This document shows, one piece after another, positions 53,521-61,918 of a stretch of DNA of 64,000 nucleotides. The notes under the pieces were generated by a model. It searched no databases. It was not told the DNA's origin and saw only the letters and a list, made by a program, of their open reading frames with translations. Position numbers and translations under genes: made by a program. Position 1 is the stretch's first letter, and each line of letters begins with the position of its first letter. Source of the DNA: Pacificispira sp002696645 (lineage in GTDB: Bacteria > Pseudomonadota > Alphaproteobacteria > UBA8366 > Aestuariispiraceae). The DNA is taken from positions 62,001-126,000 of the forward strand of contig NZ_JBLZHU010000004.1 in the NCBI RefSeq assembly GCF_048892425.1. Reading direction: 5' to 3'.

Positions 53521-55380
53521 TCATTGTGCCCAATTAAACAGCGGGTTGTCGAGTTCCCCTTTTGGTGCAGCTTCCGCGTCCGGTATGGGGTCAGAATCCG
53601 TTGCAGCCCCACCCGTCGAGGACTCGGGCGGGGATGGGTCTGTCGGCTGCGGTATCGGTTCGACTGACGCGCGCGGCGGTTCATTGGGCGGATCAGGCCG
53701 CGGCAAGGATGGCGCATTGGCAGGATCGGGAACAGGGTCGGTGTCCGTTTCGAAACTGGGAGGGGCCTCCAACATGCTGCGCAAGCCTTCCTGAGTCTGC
53801 GCTGGCGGTTCCGCTGGAACCTTTGGCGCATCGGGGGTCAGTGCAGAGGTTGGGGGTTCCGTTGGCGCGGTTAAGGATGATTGTGGGGCGGGCGGCGTAA
53901 AAACGCTGCCATCCTGGCCCGTTTCCTGACTGGAATTGATCTGGGACGGATCAAGCGGGGCCGACGGATCCAAGGTGCCCCCTTGACCGGTGGGGGACAG
54001 CAGTAAATCCATTGCCGGGTCTGGCGCCATCTGGTCAGACAAGGTCGCGATCGGCGCCAGCATTTCAGAGCGATCCGGGCGCGGCACTGTTTTGATCACA
54101 TCATATTCCAGCGCGCCCGCAGCGGACAGCAATTCCACCATTGCCAATAACACCTCCGCCTCTGCAGCAACCGCATCACTTTGTGCATTGATCAGCGACG
54201 TTTCACCCGCCAGAACATCGATTAAGGATCGTTGACCCAGGCTGCGTTCCTGAATGGCGACTTCAAGGAAGGCGCGCGCAATGCCGGCCTGATCGAACAG
54301 ATATCCAGACCGCAGGCGCGCCGTTTCCAATTGTTTCCAGGCATTGCGAACGCGCTCTTCAATGGTGCGTTCCAAATCCCCCATGGTCCGTGTCGCAGCC
54401 ACTTCATCCGATTGCGCCGCCCGCAATGTATTGATGGAGGTGAATCCCAGATTAAAGGGGAAGCTAAGTTGCAGCTTAATCGACGATTCGTTCTTGCGCC
54501 CAATGGTGCCACCATCGTTTTTCAGCATGCTGCGCTCGCCGATCATTTCAAATGTCGGGGTGAAGTTTTCTGCTTTGGCGGCAATGCGATCCTGTTGCGC
54601 GATGGATATATCCAGACTGGTCAATCGAATTTGCGGGTTGCCGCTGAAAGCCTGCTGCAGCGCTGCATCCAGGCTTTCGGGAACAAAGCTGCGGTCGATA
54701 TCAATGCCGGGCATAACGGCCAGATCACCGGGAACATCCCCGAATACGGCACGATATCGATTCAGCGCCAATTCGTAGTTACCCTCTGCATCGACACGAC
54801 GGGCCTGGGCTCCTGCTAATTGCGTTTTCGCCTGCAGCAAATCAGTTGAAAGACCTGACCCCGCTTCGATGCGTGCTTCTTCCAGCCCGGTCTGTTTGCG
54901 AATGTTCTCTTCTGATCGTTGCGCAAACCCGACTATTTCAGCGCTGCGCAGAAGATTGATGTAAGCAGAAATCGCCTCTGCCGTCAGGTCCTGGCGGACT
55001 TGCACAAGTCCGATTTCGGATTGGGTGAACTCCAGCCGCGACCGCTCGATTGAGGCATTGCTGGCCCCGAAATCCCACAGCAATTGCGTGATCGTGGCTG
55101 TGAGGTCCTGGCCTGGTTCGGTCTGGGTCGCCTGACCGGTGCGTTCCAATCGATAGCGTTCAACACCCGCCGTCAGGTTCAGATTTGGATACCAGACCCC
55201 CAAAGCGACCAGAGATCGTTGCCGCGCCGATTCCACCTGGGCCCGACTGGCCTGGACCCGATCATGATTTTCAACAGTTTCAGAGATCAATTGTTCGAGG
55301 GGTTCTGCACGCGCACCTACGCTCCCGCCCAGGCAGGTTAAGATAAAAACCGCAATCCCAATGAAGCGCGCTGCCTTCAT
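53521..55380 (-). CDS. TolC-family outer membrane channel with proline-rich C-terminal extension
   Basis: 619 residues, longer than the usual 430-480. A signal peptide (IGIAVFILTCLGGSVGARA) precedes two OEP repeats in about 28-435, with typical segments ALGVWYPNLNLTAGVERY, WDFGASNASIERSR and LGQRSLIDVLAGETSLINAQ. The last about 175 residues are low-complexity and rich in Pro, Ser, Thr, Asp and Glu (PAPQSSLTAPTEPPTSAL, then PRPDPPNEPPRASVEP). The protein should complete the type I exporter across the outer membrane. GAGGGA touches the ATG. The extension is probably disordered and located in the periplasm. Confidence 0.92.
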   Translation of the reverse strand: MKAARFIGIAVFILTCLGGSVGARAEPLEQLISETVENHDRVQASRAQVESARQRSLVALGVWYPNLNLTAGVERYRLERTGQATQTEPGQDLTATITQLLWDFGASNASIERSRLEFTQSEIGLVQVRQDLTAEAISAYINLLRSAEIVGFAQRSEENIRKQTGLEEARIEAGSGLSTDLLQAKTQLAGAQARRVDAEGNYELALNRYRAVFGDVPGDLAVMPGIDIDRSFVPESLDAALQQAFSGNPQIRLTSLDISIAQQDRIAAKAENFTPTFEMIGERSMLKNDGGTIGRKNESSIKLQLSFPFNLGFTSINTLRAAQSDEVAATRTMGDLERTIEERVRNAWKQLETARLRSGYLFDQAGIARAFLEVAIQERSLGQRSLIDVLAGETSLINAQSDAVAAEAEVLLAMVELLSAAGALEYDVIKTVPRPDRSEMLAPIATLSDQMAPDPAMDLLLSPTGQGGTLDPSAPLDPSQINSSQETGQDGSVFTPPAPQSSLTAPTEPPTSALTPDAPKVPAEPPAQTQEGLRSMLEAPPSFETDTDPVPDPANAPSLPRPDPPNEPPRASVEPIPQPTDPSPPESSTGGAATDSDPIPDAEAAPKGELDNPLFNWAQ

Positions 55381-55572
55381 TCCCTCTATCCACGAGCAAT
55401 CTTGCCCGCATTATATGGCACAGAGGGCGCTGCACCGTCAGCAAATCCGCGCCAGCCCCCCCAATGCCGATAAAGACGCAACCACCCCCTAGAGCGGATC
55501 GGTCCACATTCAATTCCTACCCAATGCGCGCAAGGCTGGTCCATTTGCCCGCTTCGTCCTTGACCCCACTGT

Positions 55573-55589
55573 AGGGCATACTATGCCCT
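55573..55589. promoter_or_regulatory. 17-bp perfect palindrome in divergent promoter region
   Basis: AGGGCATA-C-TATGCCCT lies between the divergent TolC-like gene (start 55380) and the TPR gene (start 55746). Its perfect dyad and central position suggest an operator for a regulator acting on the exporter operon, the TPR gene or both. The rest of the 365-bp gap shows no gene. Confidence 0.55.
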
Positions 55590-55745
55590 TCTTACATGAT
55601 TTTAAACAAATCCGAGAGAAAAGACCAAACCGTTGCACCTTATTTACGAGACATAGTGGCAAGAAACGACGAGTCTCTCTATCTTATGAGTCTAGTACTG
55701 TTGGGAATCCCTAAATTTCCCGCCTGTCGGACGAAAGAGATATTT

Positions 55746-57527
55746 ATGACCCGCTATCAAGCACGCACTTACCCTTCCAATTCCCATACTGCGGGTTGCT
55801 CGCCGTGGAAATCCTTCCCGGCACGCGCACTGCTCAGCGGCCTGGGAATGATGATGGCCGCGACCATCACGGCCCCTGCCGCCAGGGCGGATGTTACAAA
55901 TGACCCCTTACCGAAACAGATGCACAGCATCTATGGGGCCTATCTTGCCGCAGGCCAGGCGGAAACAGAGAATGATTTTTTACGCGCGGCTGATTTGTTG
56001 GACCAAATTCTTTCCAATGACCCAGATGATCCGCTGTTACAGCGCCGCGGGATGCTGGCGAACCTGCATGCCGGGCACATCGACCGAGCGATAGAATTGG
56101 CGCGCCCCCAGATTGTTGTCTATCCCAGTGAGGTTGATATCGCGGCGCTGACACTGGCGGTCGGTGCCATGATGCGCGAAGACTGGGATCGTGTGTTGAA
56201 AGTCCTGAACCCGGCGCGTCGCATCGCAATGGCACGATATTCAACCCCGATCCTGGCGGCCTGGGCGGAATTTGGAAAGGGCGATGCCGATGCCGCGATC
56301 CTGATGCTGGATGGACTGAATGAGGACCCACAGGCCAAGGCGATCCATGACCTGCACGCCAGCATGATCTTTTTAGCGGCCAATCGTCCTGCCGAGGCAG
56401 AGGCGCTGTTATCCCCAACGGCAGATAATCTGGAGGCCGCCCCGAACGCAATCATCCGTGCCCTGGCGCGGGCGAAACAAATGCAGGGAAATATCCAAGG
56501 AGCCAGCGATCTTCTGAAAGGTTATCAGGCGCTGCATCCGGATAATGATCTGGTTGCCAATGACATTGCCCAAATGGATGAGGGAAAGACGCTGTCCCCT
56601 ATCATGGCAACGCCGCAACAAGGGGCGGCGGAGGCGCTGATTGACCTGTCATCCCAGATCCAGCGACAGGTGCCCCTGGTCGCTTTGCGCTATGCCCGGC
56701 TGGGCGTTTATCTGGATCCCGAGAACGAATTCGGCCGTATGGTGGTTGCCGTGTTGCTGCAAGGCCTGAAACAGGATGATGCGGCAATCAGTGTCCTGAA
56801 TGAAATCCCGGAAGGCTCCCGCTACAGCTGGGATGCAAAGATGCGGATCGCCGACAGCATGATCCAGTTAAAACAGGATGATGCCGCGATCGACTGGCTG
56901 GAAAACCTGGCTAAGGCTCGGCCAGATGACCTGACTGCCCTGAACAAACTGGGCCTGATCATGCGCATTCAGGGGGAGTTTGAAGATGCCAAAGAGTATT
57001 ATAAACGCGCCCTGGAGCGCGTGAAGACCGTAACCCCGGACGACTGGACCCTGTATTACTTCTTAGGCATCACCGAAGAGCGGACAGACAACTGGCCGGC
57101 CGCAGAGAAAGCCCTGAAACAGGCGCTGGAACTGTATCCGGATCATCCCGCCGTCCTGAATTATCTGGGCTATAGCTGGATTGATCAGGGGATCAATGTT
57201 GAAGAAGGCCTGGACATGATCGAACGCGCCGTAGCCCAAAGGGCCAATGATGGCAATATCGTCGACAGTCTGGGCTGGGCCTATTATCGATTGGGTGATT
57301 ATGAAGAGGCCGTTATCCACTTGGAGCGGGCGGTTCAATTATTGCCTTCAGAAGCCGTGATCAACGATCATCTGGGGGATGCTTACTGGAAGGTGGGCCG
57401 ATACTTCGAAGCCCGCTATCAATGGGGACATGCCTTGACCCTGGACCCGGAAGAGGACCTGCGCGCCACTGTTGAGGAAAAGTTGGAAAAGGGCCTGGAT
57501 GCGGTTGATTCAGCCTCCAGCAAATAG
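55746..57527 (+). CDS. Periplasmic or surface tetratricopeptide-repeat protein
   Basis: 593 residues from ATG 55746 (GAGAT 6 nt upstream; an in-frame ATG 150 bp earlier gives an unlikely N-terminal extension). A Sec signal runs to about residue 45 (ALLSGLGMMMAATITAPAARA). At least ten TPR units follow, such as ALNKLGLIMRIQGEFEDAKE, the segment AVLNYLGYSWIDQGINVEEG and IVDSLGWAYYRLGDYEEAV. Similar proteins act in outer-membrane or polysaccharide/adhesin export machinery; the position next to the type I exporter is suggestive but the genes are divergent. ispE begins 9 bp after its stop, so the two are probably co-transcribed. Confidence 0.9.
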   Translation: MTRYQARTYPSNSHTAGCSPWKSFPARALLSGLGMMMAATITAPAARADVTNDPLPKQMHSIYGAYLAAGQAETENDFLRAADLLDQILSNDPDDPLLQRRGMLANLHAGHIDRAIELARPQIVVYPSEVDIAALTLAVGAMMREDWDRVLKVLNPARRIAMARYSTPILAAWAEFGKGDADAAILMLDGLNEDPQAKAIHDLHASMIFLAANRPAEAEALLSPTADNLEAAPNAIIRALARAKQMQGNIQGASDLLKGYQALHPDNDLVANDIAQMDEGKTLSPIMATPQQGAAEALIDLSSQIQRQVPLVALRYARLGVYLDPENEFGRMVVAVLLQGLKQDDAAISVLNEIPEGSRYSWDAKMRIADSMIQLKQDDAAIDWLENLAKARPDDLTALNKLGLIMRIQGEFEDAKEYYKRALERVKTVTPDDWTLYYFLGITEERTDNWPAAEKALKQALELYPDHPAVLNYLGYSWIDQGINVEEGLDMIERAVAQRANDGNIVDSLGWAYYRLGDYEEAVIHLERAVQLLPSEAVINDHLGDAYWKVGRYFEARYQWGHALTLDPEEDLRATVEEKLEKGLDAVDSASSK

Positions 57528-57536
57528 CGCAGCCCG

Positions 57537-58403
57537 ATGTCCACAGTCTCGCCGCCTCTCTCCGCCCTTGCGCCCGCGAAGGTGAATCTCAGCCTGCGCA
57601 TCACCGGGCGCCGGGCCGATGGCTACCACCTGCTGGACAGCCTTGTCGCCTTCACGGATTTCGGGGACCGGATCGATGTTTCTGCTGCGGACCGGCTGAC
57701 CCTGACCGTTCAGGGGCCTTTCGCCGATGCGGTTCCCAGGGACGAAAGCAATCTGGTGTTGAAAGCCGCACAACGCCTTGCCCAGGCGGCGGGCATAGAG
57801 GCCAGGGCGCAGATTACCTTGACCAAGACCCTGCCTGCGGCTGGTGGCATTGGTGGCGGGTCGTCCGATGCGGCAACGGCTTTACGCCTTTTGATCCAGC
57901 ACTGGTCGTTGAGCCTGCCTTCGGAGGATCTGAACCGATTGGCCTTGGCGCTTGGGGCCGATGTCCCGGTCTGTCTGATCAGTAAGCCCTGTCGCATGAC
58001 CGGGATTGGGGAGGATCTTTCCCCCCTGCCGCCCTTACCGCCCCTTGGCATCGTATTGATCAATCCGGGTCGCCCGTGTGAGACACCGGCTGTCTTTCGG
58101 GCAAGGTTCGGCCCGTTTTCTGAAAAAGCCCTGGCATTCAATCCGGGCAAGACCGCCCAGAGTCTGGCAGAGGCGTTGCAGCAGGAACCCAATGATCTGA
58201 CCGAGGCAGCAATGCAAATCTGCCCCTCCATCCGTCAGGTTCTTGGTCATTTAGCCGGGTCACCGGGCATTCTGTTATCCCGCATGTCGGGCAGCGGGGC
58301 CACCTGTTTTGGACTGTATGACTGCCCCGACCAGGCCCGGAAGGCCGCCTCGGACCTGGCCCATCCGGGCTGGTGGATCGCGGCTGGTGGCCTGGCAGGA
58401 TAA
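57537..58403 (+). CDS. ispE: 4-diphosphocytidyl-2-C-methyl-D-erythritol kinase
   Basis: Fourth step of the non-mevalonate isoprenoid pathway: ATP-dependent phosphorylation of CDP-methylerythritol. 288 residues, the usual length. The GHMP-kinase glycine-rich loop LPAAGGIGGGSSDAATAL lies near 98-115, after LAPAKVNLSLRITGRRADGYH at the N-terminus, here quoted in parts as APAKVNLSL and RRADGYHLLDSL. The C-terminal LSRMSGSGATCFGLY is the GHMP C-terminal motif. It directly follows the TPR gene and is followed 4 bp later by a ferredoxin-like gene, an arrangement suggesting one transcript. Confidence 0.96.
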   Translation: MSTVSPPLSALAPAKVNLSLRITGRRADGYHLLDSLVAFTDFGDRIDVSAADRLTLTVQGPFADAVPRDESNLVLKAAQRLAQAAGIEARAQITLTKTLPAAGGIGGGSSDAATALRLLIQHWSLSLPSEDLNRLALALGADVPVCLISKPCRMTGIGEDLSPLPPLPPLGIVLINPGRPCETPAVFRARFGPFSEKALAFNPGKTAQSLAEALQQEPNDLTEAAMQICPSIRQVLGHLAGSPGILLSRMSGSGATCFGLYDCPDQARKAASDLAHPGWWIAAGGLAG

Positions 58404-58407
58404 GGTC

Positions 58408-58773
58408 ATGGCACAGCAGGACCCATCCCCGTATCGCCTGCTGGTCTGTGTTAATCCTGTTGGCAGCAACAAGCCCAGCTGTGGCGGGGATCGAGGGTCT
58501 AACGCGCTGGCCGACACATTGGAAGCGGGCATTCGGGCACGCCGCATCAATGCGCGGCTGTCCCGCATCATCTGCCTGAATCGCTGCCTGAAAGGCCCCG
58601 CCATGCGTATCGCGCCAGGCGGTGATTTCTTTCTGCAGGTCCAGCCCGATCACATTCCCACCATTCTGGACAGGCTGGAAGCATTGGCAGGGCAACTGCC
58701 AGACGGCATCGACCCGACAGACCCTGACACGGACGACCCGACCGGGTTTGGGCATTATTTTCCTGGTCAATAG
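58408..58773 (+). CDS. Thioredoxin-like [2Fe-2S] ferredoxin domain protein
   Basis: 121 residues from ATG 58408 (AAGGTC upstream, 4 bp after the ispE stop). The cysteine pattern C near 11 (VCVNP), SCGG at about 19-22, and CLNRC near 55-59 matches thioredoxin-fold [2Fe-2S] ferredoxins, such as those shared by NuoE and shethna-type proteins. Residues IAPGGDFFLQVQPDHIPTIL complete the fold. It probably carries electrons, partner unknown. The C-terminal 25 residues are Asp/Thr/Pro-rich. IspG/IspH of the isoprenoid pathway need reductant, so a link with ispE is possible but speculative. Confidence 0.85.
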   Translation: MAQQDPSPYRLLVCVNPVGSNKPSCGGDRGSNALADTLEAGIRARRINARLSRIICLNRCLKGPAMRIAPGGDFFLQVQPDHIPTILDRLEALAGQLPDGIDPTDPDTDDPTGFGHYFPGQ

Positions 58774-58877
58774 TTTGTTTTTTGTTCTTATTAATATTGA
58801 TATTTGAATTAATATTCATTATAAACCCCATGATTAGACGGTTTCCAGCATTATCATGACGGGTTGTTGGGGGGTAT

Positions 58878-59849
58878 ATGGGACAGATTTATGCAAGAAG
58901 GGCAGTCTCCGGCTTCATGCCGGTGCGCGGCGCGCTGGTGTTTCGCACGCAGGAAGGCCTGACACAGCAAGGATTTTCCACACGCGGCATTGATGGGATC
59001 TTCGGGCGCGGCACACAGGCGGCGCTGACCGCCTTTCAACACGACAGCGGATTGCCTAACAGTGGCGCTTTGGATGAAGACACATGGCCGGTGTTGTTTC
59101 CAACCAGCGAAAAACCCACGGATTTCGACCTTGCGCTGGCGCTGACCAGCACCTTTGAAGGGCATGGATTTCAAAAGGCTGTTGGAAATTTTGACGGGGC
59201 GGGCGTCACCTGGGGCATCATCGGATTCACTTTGGCTGGCGGGGAATTGGCAAAAGTATTAAGCGCCATCGACTCCAATACATCAGACACGCTGGACCGG
59301 GCCTTCGGGGCGATGGCATCAGAACTGCGCGATGTTCTGACGCGTCCACGGGCCGACCAGATCACCTGGGCCGACGGTATCAGCCTGGGCGCACAAAAGC
59401 TTCATTTGCGGGAAGACTGGGCCAGTGGCTTTGCCAGGCTGGGCGTGACAGAGGCTGCGCAGAATGCCCAGATCGATCGCGCCCGCACCAAATACTGGTC
59501 CATCGCCCAGCGCGACTCGGATCGCTATGACTTGACCGACCCGCAAGGTCGGGCCTTGTGTTTTGACATCGCGGTGCAGAATGGTGGCATCAATGAAGGC
59601 CCCCAGATCCAAGAGGCCCTGGCCGAAGAGATCGACCCGACGCCCCAACGCCGCCGCGAAATCATCGCTGAGCAAGTCGCCCTGGGGTCCCGAAAACTCT
59701 ATCAGGAGGATGTTCGCAGCCGTAAGATGACGCTGGCCACCGGACAAGGCACCGTCCATGGCGGTCGCTTCAACACTGCGGATTGGGGAATTACAGACCT
59801 GGTCTCAGATAATGATCCGAGGAATCCCCCTACTTTAGAGGAAGCTTAG
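58878..59849 (+). CDS. Peptidoglycan-binding protein with GH46/lysozyme-like catalytic domain
   Basis: 323 residues from ATG 58878 (GGGGG 3-7 nt upstream). Residues about 20-75 form a PG_binding_1 domain (GFSTRGIDGIFGRGTQAALT, then FQHDSGLPNSGALDEDTW). The following domain reads LTSTFEGHGF, then NFDGAGVTWGIIGFTLAGGEL, resembling the catalytic Glu and Asp blocks of GH46 chitosanases and related lysozyme-fold enzymes. No signal peptide was found, unusual for a wall-directed hydrolase, so export could be via a phage-like, T6SS or lysis route. Actual substrate, peptidoglycan or chitosan, is unknown. Confidence 0.82.
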   Translation: MGQIYARRAVSGFMPVRGALVFRTQEGLTQQGFSTRGIDGIFGRGTQAALTAFQHDSGLPNSGALDEDTWPVLFPTSEKPTDFDLALALTSTFEGHGFQKAVGNFDGAGVTWGIIGFTLAGGELAKVLSAIDSNTSDTLDRAFGAMASELRDVLTRPRADQITWADGISLGAQKLHLREDWASGFARLGVTEAAQNAQIDRARTKYWSIAQRDSDRYDLTDPQGRALCFDIAVQNGGINEGPQIQEALAEEIDPTPQRRREIIAEQVALGSRKLYQEDVRSRKMTLATGQGTVHGGRFNTADWGITDLVSDNDPRNPPTLEEA

Positions 59850-59893
59850 ATCGCAGGTCAGACAAAATTCATTTTCTTGGAGCCGCAACGAAC

Positions 59894-59917
59894 CTGATCA
59901 GCAGCGCTGCTGATCAG
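59894..59917. terminator. 24-bp perfect palindrome between convergent genes
   Basis: Self-complementary sequence: left arm CTGATCAGCAGC, right arm GCTGCTGATCAG. It sits between the convergent hydrolase gene and the coiled-coil gene and could work as a bidirectional hairpin. No U-tract follows on either strand, so it is not a standard intrinsic terminator. A dimeric protein binding site is the alternative. Confidence 0.5.
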
Positions 59918-59936
59918 ACTTGTTGTCCATGGCTCC

Positions 59937-60221
59937 CTAAAAGCGGGAGAGTGCTTTATTGGTTGAATCGCTGAGGTCGGTCCAAGCTTTTTCGACGCCC
60001 AATTTAATATCTTCCCAGGCACCATCCCCGGCATCGCGAAGATCATCTAGTTTATCGCGCACACTTTCCTGCTGTGCACGCAACGCCTCGATCTCTTTAT
60101 AATAGGCTAACTGGGTGTCCCCTTCGGCCTGATCCGCCTTGGCTTTCAATTTATCTATGTCAGCACGCCATTCAGCCAGGCGACCCTTTATTTTTTTTTC
60201 GTATGCATCCTTAGCGCTCAT
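59937..60221 (-). CDS. Small coiled-coil protein, sll1863 stress-response-like
   Basis: 94 residues, nearly all helical with heptad-like spacing (KKIKGRLAEWRADIDKLKAK, then EALRAQQESVRDKLDDLRDA). It ends in WEDIKLGVEKAWTDLSDS, the part that recalls the sll1863-family stress proteins. AGGAG lies about 6 nt before ATG 60221, so the frame is secure. No signal or membrane segment. Function in the family is not established. The upstream region is strongly AT-rich. Confidence 0.8.
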   Translation of the reverse strand: MSAKDAYEKKIKGRLAEWRADIDKLKAKADQAEGDTQLAYYKEIEALRAQQESVRDKLDDLRDAGDGAWEDIKLGVEKAWTDLSDSTNKALSRF

Positions 60222-60600
60222 TCTGATCTCCTTCGATAGTATTCGTCGATGATTGTCGATACAGACGTATTGATCATTTGCGAAATTTCAATGTTATCTT
60301 TTAATAACGCTTCATTACAAAGTGGCTTTCTTTCAGTAATTTGTGGATAAAATAACTTATTATCGAATGATAATTCCCTAATTTCAGGATAAGAGTTAAA
60401 ATTTAGAATATATTAAACGCATACTACGATTCATACGATAACACTTGTTGACAGAGTTAATTTTGTTACTAAGTAATTATTAAAGTCTTTATGACAGCCC
60501 TATGAAAATTATTTTATTGGTTGTGTGAATTCTGAAAGGAGAGCCCGAAACATACTATCACCAGAAATACCATTTTTGTGAATTATAGTTATGTTTTGGT
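60222..60600. other. AT-rich intergenic region
   Basis: About 380 bp, much more AT-rich than the rest of the window. It must carry the promoter of the coiled-coil gene and perhaps a rightward promoter for the small membrane protein gene. No frame with a ribosome site and no clear hairpin were seen. A run of AT-rich text near 60340-60480 may be curved DNA. Confidence 0.5.
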
Positions 60601-60822
60601 ATGAAAGCGTATGCGTTTGACTGTCAGACTTTAAGGATCGCTTTCGTGCCTGGCGATATTCCAAGCGCAACTATGATCGGGGATGTCTTAACAGAGACGC
60701 ACAGGAAAACCTTGTTGGGTCTGCACAGACGGAAACATGGGAAACCGCCCGCAGAGAAGTCTAACAAGGGTGATCCCGAATTCTCAGAAAGGAAATGGAA
60801 GCATTATGAGCCAACAAAATGA
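60601..60822 (+). CDS. Doubtful small frame before the membrane protein gene
   Basis: 73 codons with no ribosome site before its ATG. The middle contains LRIAFVPGDIPSATMIGDVL and the C-terminus is basic. No family recognised. It overlaps the start of the next gene by 17 bp in another frame. It could be a real small protein or a non-coding leader; codon use shows no strong preference either way. Confidence 0.25.
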   Translation: MKAYAFDCQTLRIAFVPGDIPSATMIGDVLTETHRKTLLGLHRRKHGKPPAEKSNKGDPEFSERKWKHYEPTK

Positions 60823-61003
60823 AAATACGACGGAACAGCCTGACCCTAAAGATAACCGCGACCAGCCAGAAAAGCTAAGCGGTGTCGATGCGCGGCAAGG
60901 AAAGATCGTGTTGAAATCAAAATGGCAGCGGGGTCTCGTCATCGGCATATTTGCTGTCGGCATAGTATTGCTGGGCATAGTAGCAGTCAGCATCGCACCG
61001 TAG
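60806..61003 (+). CDS. Small single-pass membrane protein
   Basis: 65 residues from ATG 60806 (GGAAG about 5 nt upstream). The N-terminal 40 residues are polar and acidic (ENTTEQPDPKDNRDQPEKL), followed by a short basic stretch and one C-terminal membrane segment (GLVIGIFAVGIVLLGIVAVS). It is probably a tail-anchored inner-membrane protein with the N-terminus in the cytoplasm. No family recognised. Confidence 0.6.
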   Translation: MSQQNENTTEQPDPKDNRDQPEKLSGVDARQGKIVLKSKWQRGLVIGIFAVGIVLLGIVAVSIAP

Positions 61004-61070
61004 GAAATTTACCACGCCTTGAATACCACTAGAAGCGACCGCAACTGCCGTGATCACAAGAGGCTGGCAG

Positions 61071-61694
61071 TTACTGCCAATAGACCGATGGGTCGTTCAA
61101 ATTCTTCTCAACCAGCGGCGCGATGAATTGATGGGCCAGCAACAGCGGGGCCAGCGCGGCTTGCTGTCGGCTTAACATGTAGACGCCAATTGATCCCTGC
61201 AAAAAGGCGGTCTGACTGTCAGGGAAGGTCGCAACCACTTCCTCATGTGACCAGTCGTCTTTGACATGCACTTCATAGGGGTTCCCGTTGATTTCGTCCT
61301 GCGGGTAGTGAACGATTGGGATGGAAACCAGCAGATAGCGCGTATGCGTCAGGATGCGATCAACCAGCGCCTCCGCCTCCTGCTTTTCCATATGCTCCAG
61401 AATATCGCCACAGAAGACCAGATCGATGGCCCCCTTTACCTGATCCCAATCAAACAAACGTGCATCGACCTGATGCACCGTGTCATAGCGGTCTGTCAGA
61501 TTGAACTCATCAATATAGGGCTGCCACACTTCAACGGCGTGCCAGTCACAATCTGGCATATGCCCGCGCAGCAATTCGCTATACGTGCCGCCCCCTGCCC
61601 CGATATCGACAACGCGCCGGATCAGTCCGGCCTGATAGAGCTTCTGAACCAGGACAGCCGTGTACAGTTTCCCAAATTGCGACGAACCGCTCAT
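61071..61694 (-). CDS. SAM-dependent methyltransferase-like protein
   Basis: 207 residues. Motif I VVDIGAGGGTYSELL (about 28-42) and the acidic residue in HAVEVWQPYIDEF fit a class I methyltransferase; DLVFCGDILEHM is the motif IV region and LLVSIPIVHYPQ follows. Such proteins often modify glycans or small molecules, but no target can be read. It stands alone, 70 bp from tRNA-Gly on the upstream side. A short hairpin, TGGCAG-TTA-CTGCCA, spans its stop codon (61065-61079). Confidence 0.85.
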   Translation of the reverse strand: MSGSSQFGKLYTAVLVQKLYQAGLIRRVVDIGAGGGTYSELLRGHMPDCDWHAVEVWQPYIDEFNLTDRYDTVHQVDARLFDWDQVKGAIDLVFCGDILEHMEKQEAEALVDRILTHTRYLLVSIPIVHYPQDEINGNPYEVHVKDDWSHEEVVATFPDSQTAFLQGSIGVYMLSRQQAALAPLLLAHQFIAPLVEKNLNDPSVYWQ

Positions 61695-61762
61695 GCCTTT
61701 TCCTTTGCACCCGATAAGAGCCGCAGCATGCCATAAGCGAGGGATTTGTCGAACTAGGAAAC

Positions 61763-61836
61763 TGGAGCGGGTGAAGGGAATCGAACCCTCGTATGCAGCT
61801 TGGGAAGCTGCCGTTCTACCATTGAACTACACCCGC
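61763..61836 (-). tRNA. tRNA-Gly (anticodon CCC)
   Basis: Acceptor stem GCGGGTG pairs with CACCCGC, discriminator T, and 3' CCA is encoded. The anticodon stem GCAGC/GCTGC encloses the 7-base loop TTCCCAA, giving anticodon CCC, which reads GGG. The T-loop reads TTCGATT. Length is 74 nt including CCA. Confidence 0.95.
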
Positions 61837-61918
61837 ATGTGGCCCTGACGCGCCGACAGATCGGGTTATAGACGCGCCAGGGTGCCACAATCAAGCAGGA
61901 TGTCGTTTTATCAGTTGG

